Assembly (NCBI GenBank): GCA_905211185.1 | Contig: CAJLZR010000013.1 | Span: 1-11,130 of the forward strand | DNA from: an uncultured Oscillospiraceae bacterium | GTDB lineage: Bacteria > Bacillota_A > Clostridia > Oscillospirales > Acutalibacteraceae | Length of the DNA: 11,130 nucleotides | Direction: 5' to 3' | In this document: in pieces, positions 6,985 to 11,130 of the stretch | How positions within the stretch are numbered: the first letter of the stretch is position 1 | Layout: each line of letters starts with the position of its first letter | The notes under the pieces: generated by a model | The model's database searches: none | What the model was told of the DNA's origin: nothing | What the model saw: the letters and a program-made list of their open reading frames with translations, nothing else | Program-made: the position numbers and the translations under genes

Positions 6985-7314
6985 ATGCAAATTAATGCCG
7001 GAGTTTTTAATAAGAAAATTCAAGTAATAAGGTACGAAATCACAAAAGATTCCGACGGATTTGAAGCCAAGACGGAAATCACGGTTTTAAACACTTGGGC
7101 GCAAGTAACAAATATCAGCGGGACAGAGCTTTTGCGGTCAAATTCGGATTTTTCGGAAGTTAAAACGAGGTTTTTAATACGCTCCTCAAAAACAGAAATC
7201 ACAAAAGACATGATGATTAAGTTTAAAGGTAATGCGTACAACATAACTTACATTAATGATTATGGCTTTGACAAAAAATATACTGAGATAATTGCAGAGT
7301 TGGTGGTTAAATAA
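6985..7314 (+). CDS. Head closure (head-tail adaptor) protein
   Basis: A 109-residue beta-rich protein of the SPP1 gp16-like head-closure family, which seals the connector after packaging. Seen: N-terminal GVFNKKIQVIRYE, then NTWAQVTNISGTELLRS, followed by TRFLIRSS and AYNITYINDYGFDKKYTEII. These are the usual strand blocks of the family. A TTG at 6970 would lengthen the protein by five residues, but GGGAGG (6972-6977) stands 7 nt before ATG 6985, so 6985 is the start. The stop TAA shares one base with the next ATG. Confidence 0.88.
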   Translation: MQINAGVFNKKIQVIRYEITKDSDGFEAKTEITVLNTWAQVTNISGTELLRSNSDFSEVKTRFLIRSSKTEITKDMMIKFKGNAYNITYINDYGFDKKYTEIIAELVVK

Positions 7315-7706
7315 TGGCAGAGCTTAGTTTTTCTATGGATATAAACTCTATAATTCCCCAAGGCTTGAACGATGAAAATCTCGCACTTGAAATGATTAAA
7401 GCGGGTCAAAAAGTTATGCAAAGCTCAATTGCGAGCGCAGCTTCAAAGCACAGAAAAACGGGCAGTATGGCAAGTTCCGTAAAATGTTCTAAGCCGATTA
7501 TTAATCGCAGCGGAGATGCCGTCGGGAGAGTTAAATTCTACGGAAAAGACAAAAATGGAATGCCAAACTGGTACAAAGCAATTTGGCTTGAATATGGAAC
7601 CAAACATCAAAGCGCTCAACCTTTTGTCAGACCCGCTATTAAAGGAGCCGAAGGTGGCATTAAATCCGCAATGGAAAAAATATTTAATCAAAAAGTAAGG
7701 AGATGA
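7314..7706 (+). CDS. HK97 gp10-family head-tail joining protein
   Basis: A 130-residue protein of the HK97 gp10-like family, found at the head-tail junction between closure and tail terminator genes. Seen: KHRKTGSMASSVKCSKP near 45-60, and the family-typical YKAIWLEYGTKHQSAQPFVR near 85-105, followed by a basic helical end. The start overlaps the previous stop by one base (TAATG), implying coupling. The gene end carries the ribosome site (AAGGAG, 7697-7702) of the short leader ORF. Confidence 0.9.
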   Translation: MAELSFSMDINSIIPQGLNDENLALEMIKAGQKVMQSSIASAASKHRKTGSMASSVKCSKPIINRSGDAVGRVKFYGKDKNGMPNWYKAIWLEYGTKHQSAQPFVRPAIKGAEGGIKSAMEKIFNQKVRR

Positions 7707-7710
7707 AAAT

Positions 7711-7797
7711 ATGTGTGAAGATATAAACGCGAGAGAAAATATATATTCTTTTGTATTTATTAATTACGCGAATTGCCAGCGGGTGCTACCCGCATGA
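7711..7797 (+). CDS. 28-codon leader ORF of the tail-terminator-like gene
   Basis: A short ORF beginning MCEDINARENIYSFVF and ending NCQRVLPA, with no family I recognise. It has a proper ribosome site (AAGGAG, 8-nt spacer, ATG 7711), and its TGA overlaps the next gene's ATG as ATGA. The downstream gene has no ribosome site of its own and is preceded by a GC-rich hairpin lying within the last codons of this ORF. Inference: ribosomes reading the leader open the hairpin and reinitiate at 7794, so the ORF acts mainly as a coupling element. A functional micropeptide cannot be excluded. Confidence 0.5.
   Translation: MCEDINARENIYSFVFINYANCQRVLPA
7779..7793 (+). promoter_or_regulatory. Hairpin directly before an ATG
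   Basis: GCGGGT and ACCCGC form a perfect 6-bp stem with a GCT loop, and the start codon 7794-7796 follows with no gap. It is unusually GC-rich for this region. It should hinder direct ribosome entry at 7794 unless the leader ORF is translated. No T-run follows, so it is not a terminator. Confidence 0.5.
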
Positions 7798-8132
7798 ATA
7801 TAAATCCAATTATAGAAACCGCATTTTCAAATTTTATAGTCGGCGGAAAAGTAATCCCCATTTCATTTTTGAATTATACGGGGACTTCCGATGTTTATCT
7901 TACTTATTACACTTGGTTCGATAAACCCGAAAACTTTTATGACGATGAAAATCATGCCGAAATAGCTTTCGGCACGATTGATATTTATTCAAAAGGCAAT
8001 TTCAAGAATATTTTAGAAGAAGTCAAAACAAAACTAAAAGAAAACGGATTTACGTGGACAGATAACGGCCCTGAAACTTACGAGCAAGACACGGGCTATT
8101 ATCACGTTCCCGTAAATTTTTGTTATTCGTAA
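7794..8132 (+). CDS. Tail-terminator-like protein
   Basis: A 112-residue protein in the tail-terminator (tail completion) position between the gp10-like and major tail genes. Terminators cap the tail tube at the head end. Seen: MNINPIIETAFSNFI, then YLTYYTWFDKPENFYDDENH, which resembles strands of small Bacillota phage tail proteins, and a C-terminal DTGYYHVPVNFCYS close to the family ending for beta-rich terminators. A TTG at 7773 in the same frame would add seven residues but has no ribosome site; ATG 7794, overlapping the leader ORF stop, is preferred. The functional name rests mainly on gene order. Confidence 0.7.
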   Translation: MNINPIIETAFSNFIVGGKVIPISFLNYTGTSDVYLTYYTWFDKPENFYDDENHAEIAFGTIDIYSKGNFKNILEEVKTKLKENGFTWTDNGPETYEQDTGYYHVPVNFCYS

Positions 8133-8153
8133 ATTTAAGGAGGATTTTTTATT

Positions 8154-8999
8154 ATGGCAGGAATAGGACTCAAAAATTTCAAATATGCAAAGCTTAATTC
8201 AGACGGCGCAACTTACGGAACCGTTAAAACACTCGCGGGAGCGATTGAATGCAAAGTAACGCTTGATTTATCGGAGGCTTCGCTTTATGCCGATGACGCA
8301 CTAAAAGAACAAGTTTCTCTATTTAAAAGCGGCACTTTAACCGCCGGAATAGATGATGACGATGACACAGTATTTGCAGAACTTCTCGGAAAAACAACAG
8401 ATTCAGGCACGGGGATTGTAACATCAAACACGGAAGATACACCGATATATGTGGGCTTCGGCCATATTATACCGAAGATTGTTAGCGGAGTTAAAAAATA
8501 CAAGGTAGAGTTTTTCCCGAAAGTTAAGTTTAAGCCGTTTATGGCAGACGCCAAGACAAAAGGCGATAATTTGGAGTTTACCACGCCTTCAGTTGAAGCC
8601 ACGATTTTCGAAAACGATAATGGCGATTGGGAAAAACACGGAATTTATGCGTCAGAATCGGCGGCTATTTCGGCATTAAATGCTATGTTTACCCAAAGTA
8701 CAGCCACGCTCCAAATTACAGCGCAACCCCAAGACGCAAGCGTGACAGAAGGCTCTGTTTCGGGGAGCCTATCAGTAACCGCTTCGGCGTCTTCGGGAAC
8801 AATCAATTACCAATGGTATGAAAACAGCATTTACTCCAATTTAGGCGGTACGGAAATAAGCGGAGCAAATACTTCAAGCTTTACAATCCCTACAACTTTA
8901 ACCGCTGCAAACAGTCCAAAATATTATTATTGCGTTTTAAGCCATGCAAGCGCACCGAGCGTGGTCACTAATGTTGCCAAAGTTACTATTTCAAGTTAA
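8154..8999 (+). CDS. Major tail protein, phi13 type, with C-terminal Ig-like domain
   Basis: The tail tube subunit, 281 residues. Residues 1 to about 185 form the tube domain: MAGIGLKNFKYAKL, ADDALKEQVSLFKSGTLT, and KVKFKPFMADAKTKGDN are typical of the phi13/TP901-like major tail family. Residues about 188-281 are a separate Ig-like module: QPQDASVTEG, then INYQWYENS with the core Trp, and KYYYCVLSHAS with the core Cys region, ending VAKVTISS. Such modules decorate the outside of virions and may bind carbohydrates on cells. The ribosome site is AAGGAGG at 8137-8143. The module is in frame, needing no frameshift. Confidence 0.9.
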   Translation: MAGIGLKNFKYAKLNSDGATYGTVKTLAGAIECKVTLDLSEASLYADDALKEQVSLFKSGTLTAGIDDDDDTVFAELLGKTTDSGTGIVTSNTEDTPIYVGFGHIIPKIVSGVKKYKVEFFPKVKFKPFMADAKTKGDNLEFTTPSVEATIFENDNGDWEKHGIYASESAAISALNAMFTQSTATLQITAQPQDASVTEGSVSGSLSVTASASSGTINYQWYENSIYSNLGGTEISGANTSSFTIPTTLTAANSPKYYYCVLSHASAPSVVTNVAKVTISS

Positions 9000-9013
9000 T
9001 TGGAGGTAAATTT

Positions 9014-9388
9014 ATGATTGATAAAATCACTTATCTTGAAACCGATTCGGAAAAATTTCCGCTTGCATTTACGCTAAATGTTATGGAGTCTATTCAAGAT
9101 GAATATGGCACACTTTCGGAATGGTCGGAGCTTATCAGAAACCAAAAAGAGCCAAACATTAAAGCTTTAAAATTCTTTATTACCGAAGCAATCAATGAAG
9201 GAATTGACATTGAGAACGAAAAATCAGACGAAAAAAGAGCTCCAATAACCTCAGCTAAAGCAGGGCGAATTATGACCGAAATTGGATTTCAAAAGGTCGC
9301 TAAAACTATAAACAAAATGGTAAGTGAAAGCGTAAAGACAAAAGAAAATTTAAAAAACGTAGAAACCACGAAGAATCCGGCAGTATAA
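9014..9388 (+). CDS. Tail assembly chaperone G
   Basis: A 124-residue protein in the position of the lambda gpG-like tail assembly chaperone, between the major tail and tape measure genes. It keeps tail subunits soluble around the tape measure. Seen: ITYLETDSEKFPLAFTLNVM followed by acidic and helical segments, then a Lys-rich tail. Like other members it is extended by a programmed -1 frameshift near its end: in-frame T TTA AAA and A AAA AAC at 9349-9358 give a 190-residue G-T fusion ending at 9585. ATG 9014 follows GGAGG at 9002-9006. The unshifted stop is TAA 9386-9388, located in the loop of the frameshift-stimulating hairpin. Confidence 0.88.
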   Translation: MIDKITYLETDSEKFPLAFTLNVMESIQDEYGTLSEWSELIRNQKEPNIKALKFFITEAINEGIDIENEKSDEKRAPITSAKAGRIMTEIGFQKVAKTINKMVSESVKTKENLKNVETTKNPAV

Positions 9389-9402
9389 TTGATTTTTCGT
9401 GG
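9349..9402 (+). promoter_or_regulatory. Programmed -1 ribosomal frameshift signal
   Basis: Overlapping slippery heptamers T TTA AAA (9349-9355) and A AAA AAC (9352-9358) are in the G frame. After a 7-nt spacer, bases 9366-9377 pair with 9391-9402 in a 12-bp stem with one G-U pair and a 13-nt loop holding the G stop codon. The downstream -1 frame encodes a T-like domain, so all three parts of a classical signal are present. Confidence 0.85.
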
Positions 9403-9585
9403 ATATTATTTGTCGGAACAAAAATGCTCGGCTTTTCCGAAAAAGAAGTCGGGCATTTTACTCTTAAGAAGTGGGACTTATTATATACGCACTTTAAAAC
9501 TTATCATAATTTCTGCATATCCAAGCAATTGTTTGCAGAAAAAGAAAACACCACTTACCAAACTTCTGATGAGTGGCTGCCTTAA
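9358..9585 (+). CDS. Tail chaperone T extension, made only as G-T fusion
   Basis: The -1 frame relative to G, open from the slippery site to TAA 9583-9585. It gives 75 residues beginning RRNHEESGSIIDFSWILFVG (20 residues) and continuing TKMLGFSEKEVGHFTLKKWD. The pattern of a hydrophobic IDF..I.F.GT, then LGFSEKE and a charged helix, matches T domains of Bacillota phage chaperones, which contact the major tail protein while G binds the tape measure. It has no start codon or ribosome site of its own at its beginning. It ends 2 nt from the convergent toxin gene, so the antisense cassette has not disturbed it. Confidence 0.85.
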   Translation, partial: RRNHEESGSIIDFSWILFVGTKMLGFSEKEVGHFTLKKWDLLYTHFKTYHNFCISKQLFAEKENTTYQTSDEWLP

Positions 9586-9587
9586 AA

Positions 9588-9866
9588 CTATTTAAAAAGG
9601 TCACTATGAGTGCCTGTACGGACTAAAGATAATATAAGTTTATCTTCGATAAATTGATAAATTAAAAGCCAGTCCGGTTTTATATGGCACTCATAATAAT
9701 CCGAATAACTTCCCGATAATCTATGCGCGTTATTTTTTATGGGTAAATCTTCGCCATTTGCTAATTTGTTGATCACTTTTTTAAGAAGTGTGATATCACA
9801 ACCGCGCATTTTCATTTTTTTAAGTTCTTTTTTAAATTTGGAAGTTGGAACTACTTCATATTTCAA
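9588..9866 (-). CDS. yafQ: YafQ-family (RelE/ParE superfamily) mRNA interferase toxin
   Basis: A 92-residue ribosome-dependent endoribonuclease toxin. Seen: MKYEVVPTSKFKKELKKM at the N-terminus and the active-site pattern His48, His61, Asp65-Trp66, Arg83, His87 and Phe91. These match in order and spacing the functional residues known in E. coli YafQ (H50, H63, D67, W68, R83, H87, F91), so the toxin looks active. The start is TTG 9866, overlapping the antitoxin stop by 4 nt (TTGA), with GAGGAG inside the end of the antitoxin gene as ribosome site. It is antisense to the tail operon and stops 2 nt from the chaperone fusion stop. Confidence 0.92.
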   Translation of the reverse strand: MKYEVVPTSKFKKELKKMKMRGCDITLLKKVINKLANGEDLPIKNNAHRLSGSYSDYYECHIKPDWLLIYQFIEDKLILSLVRTGTHSDLFK

Positions 9867-10147
9867 GCTAACAACTCCTCAAACATTTTATCTACATCGT
9901 TGTAGGTCTTACCGAAATTACCGCTTTTTTTCATTTCCTCTATTTCTTTGATCGCCTCTATGGTTTCGGCATTTGGAACGTGAACTTTAAGTTCAAACGG
10001 TATTTTCTGCTCTCTGACAGACTGTTTTAAAAACATATTTATTGCAGTAGTCATGTCTAAGCCAAATTCAGCGAAAAGCTGCTGTGCTTGTTTTTTTGTA
10101 GTTTCATCCATTCGGATATTCATATTTACACTTTTTGTAGCTCCCAT
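9863..10147 (-). CDS. dinJ: RelB/DinJ-family antitoxin
   Basis: A 94-residue antitoxin that neutralises the adjacent toxin and represses the operon through an N-terminal ribbon-helix-helix. Seen: strand VNMNIRMDE near 8-16, helices to about residue 50 (KKQAQQLFAEFGLDMTTAIN), then FELKVHVPNAETIEAIKEIE and an acidic, amphipathic tail KMFEELLA that would wrap the toxin. An upstream in-frame start at 10180 would add 11 residues, but AAAGGAG lies just before ATG 10147, so this shorter start is chosen. It has its own promoter in the gap before the tape measure gene. RelB and DinJ names are interchangeable at this level. Confidence 0.92.
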   Translation of the reverse strand: MGATKSVNMNIRMDETTKKQAQQLFAEFGLDMTTAINMFLKQSVREQKIPFELKVHVPNAETIEAIKEIEEMKKSGNFGKTYNDVDKMFEELLA

Positions 10148-10180
10148 AGCAAAAACTCCTTTCATAACTATTATATTCAC

Positions 10181-10209
10181 ATTATATCATATAGTGCATA
10201 CATTGTAAA
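10181..10209 (-). promoter_or_regulatory. Promoter of the toxin-antitoxin operon
   Basis: On the minus strand, TTTACA (complement of 10204-10209) and TATAAT (complement of 10181-10186) are exactly 17 nt apart, close to the sigma-A consensus. Transcription would begin near 10174, about 27 nt before the antitoxin ATG and ahead of its ribosome site. Small dyads (TATAT-C-ATATA at the -10, TACA-T-TGTA at the -35) could serve as antitoxin operators. Confidence 0.8.
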
Positions 10210-10233
10210 CATATTTCTTGGAGGTGAAAATAT

Positions 10234-11130
10234 ATGTCAGGAAGTAACACATTCGGCGGAACCATAAAACTTGAGGGCGAAAAGGAATATCGCAGAGCAA
10301 TATCACAAATAAATTCAGATTTAAAAGTTTTAGCTTCGGAAATGGGAAAAGTAACGGCGGAATTTGGAAAAAACAATAAATCCGCATCTTCTTTATCTTC
10401 ACAAAGTAAAGTTTTAAATGAGCAAATTAAAAATCAGAAAGAAAAAATCGCCACCTTAAAAGGAGCACTCGCAGAAGCAAGCGAAAAATACGGAGAAAAC
10501 GATAAACGAACGAACAATTGGAGAACGTCGCTTAACAAAGCAGAAACTGAACTTACAAAAATGGAAAAGAATTTAAGTGATGTAAATTCCGAAATGACAA
10601 AATCTCAGTCGCCGCTTGAAAAACTGACAAACAAAATTTCCGAACAGGAAGATGAGCTTAAAGACCTACAGACTCAATATAAAAACGTAGTTTTGGAGCA
10701 AGGCAAAAACAGCTCCGAAGCTAAAGAACTTGCGGAACAAATAAAAGACTTAAACGGCGATATAAAAGAGAATAAAAACAAATTAAATGAAGCCGAACAA
10801 GCAACAGATGAACTCGGCGATGAAATGGACGATACATCTAAAAAAACAAGTATATTCGGCGAAGTTTTAAAGGCAAATCTTGTTTCGGATATGATAAAAT
10901 CAGGGCTTTCAAGTATTGCAAACGGTATTAAAAATGTTGCGAATGCGATAACAGACGTAATTTTAAAGCCCGGATTTGACAGAGCTATGAACATAGAGCA
11001 AGCTCAGTTTAAATTAAAAGGGCTTGGGCATGATACAGAAACCGTTGACGCAATTATGAAAAATGCTTTGAATTCTGTAAGAGGTACGGCATACGGGCTT
11101 GACGATGCCGCCACCGTTGCCGCTTCAGCG
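10234..11130 (+). CDS. Tail tape measure protein, N-terminal part
   Basis: The first 299 codons of the tape measure protein, open to the window end. It sets tail length and later helps DNA entry. Seen: TFGGTIKLEGEKEYRRAISQ at the start, a pattern common to Bacillota tape measure proteins; a long coiled coil rich in Lys, Glu and Gln from about residue 20 to 205; then a more hydrophobic region from about 208 (IFGEVLKANLVSDMIKSGLS) and FDRAMNIEQAQFKLKGLG near 249-266, the conserved start of the tape measure core. ATG 10234 follows GGAGGTGA at 10220-10227. It directly follows the inserted toxin-antitoxin cassette, in place of the chaperone gene that would normally adjoin it. Confidence 0.93.
   Translation, partial: MSGSNTFGGTIKLEGEKEYRRAISQINSDLKVLASEMGKVTAEFGKNNKSASSLSSQSKVLNEQIKNQKEKIATLKGALAEASEKYGENDKRTNNWRTSLNKAETELTKMEKNLSDVNSEMTKSQSPLEKLTNKISEQEDELKDLQTQYKNVVLEQGKNSSEAKELAEQIKDLNGDIKENKNKLNEAEQATDELGDEMDDTSKKTSIFGEVLKANLVSDMIKSGLSSIANGIKNVANAITDVILKPGFDRAMNIEQAQFKLKGLGHDTETVDAIMKNALNSVRGTAYGLDDAATVAASA

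Noticed and set aside
7779..7793. The hairpin before 7794 as a transcription terminator.
   Set aside because: No T-run follows, and the stem abuts a start codon inside a continuous operon, so a translational role fits better.
9366..9402. The 12-bp stem-loop as a rho-independent terminator of the tail operon.
   Set aside because: It lies inside the coding sequence of the G-T fusion at the right distance from a slippery heptamer. The T-run is in the stem itself and not after it, so frameshift stimulation is the better reading.
9389..9595. A 68-codon plus-strand ORF right after the chaperone G stop.
   Set aside because: It lies in a different frame from the T-like sequence, has no ribosome site, and shows no recognisable pattern. 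The real coding frame here is the -1 frame ending at 9585.

Overview
The window is the DNA-packaging, head and early tail part of a siphovirus-type (HK97-like) prophage or phage from an AT-rich Gram-positive host. Strong GGAGG-type ribosome sites, head-to-tail overlapping genes, many TTG starts and TGA used as stop all point to a low-GC Bacillota; Clostridia/Tissierellia such as the Peptoniphilaceae would fit, but the genus is a guess. No host gene, integrase, repressor, lysis gene, tRNA or CRISPR array is visible.

Layout of the + strand late operon: the C-terminal two thirds of a cytosine-C5 DNA methyltransferase (5' end damaged or cut off); P27-type small terminase; large terminase; [inserted: a minus-strand ribbon-helix-helix regulator diverging from a plus-strand SLOG-domain gene]; HK97 portal; HK97 prohead protease; major capsid protein with delta domain; small head-fibre protein; gp6-like connector; head-closure protein; HK97 gp10-like protein; a 28-codon leader ORF; tail-terminator-like protein; phi13-type major tail protein with a C-terminal Ig-like domain; tail assembly chaperone G and its -1 frameshift extension T; [inserted: a minus-strand DinJ-YafQ type toxin-antitoxin operon]; and the first 299 codons of the tape measure protein, cut by the window end.

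How it works together: TerS/TerL pump DNA through the portal into a prohead built from the capsid protein and matured by the protease. The connector, closure, gp10-like and terminator-like proteins join head to tail. The G/GT chaperones load the major tail protein around the tape measure.

Most notable points: (1) a complete -1 frameshift signal in the tail chaperone: tandem slippery heptamers, a 7-nt spacer and a 12-bp stem-loop; (2) two cargo cassettes on the antisense strand, each ending 2 nt after a late-gene stop: RHH/SLOG with a perfect 9-bp inverted-repeat operator candidate, and the toxin-antitoxin pair with a near-consensus promoter; (3) large terminase and SLOG frames that seem to begin at ATT codons, and a switch from TTG/ATT starts upstream of the capsid gene to ATG from the capsid onward; (4) a leader ORF and GC-rich hairpin abutting the start of the tail-terminator-like gene; (5) loss of an intact catalytic Cys region in the methyltransferase. 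No stretch over 300 bases lacks a gene; the longest gaps are 3004-3126 and 10148-10233, both regulatory.
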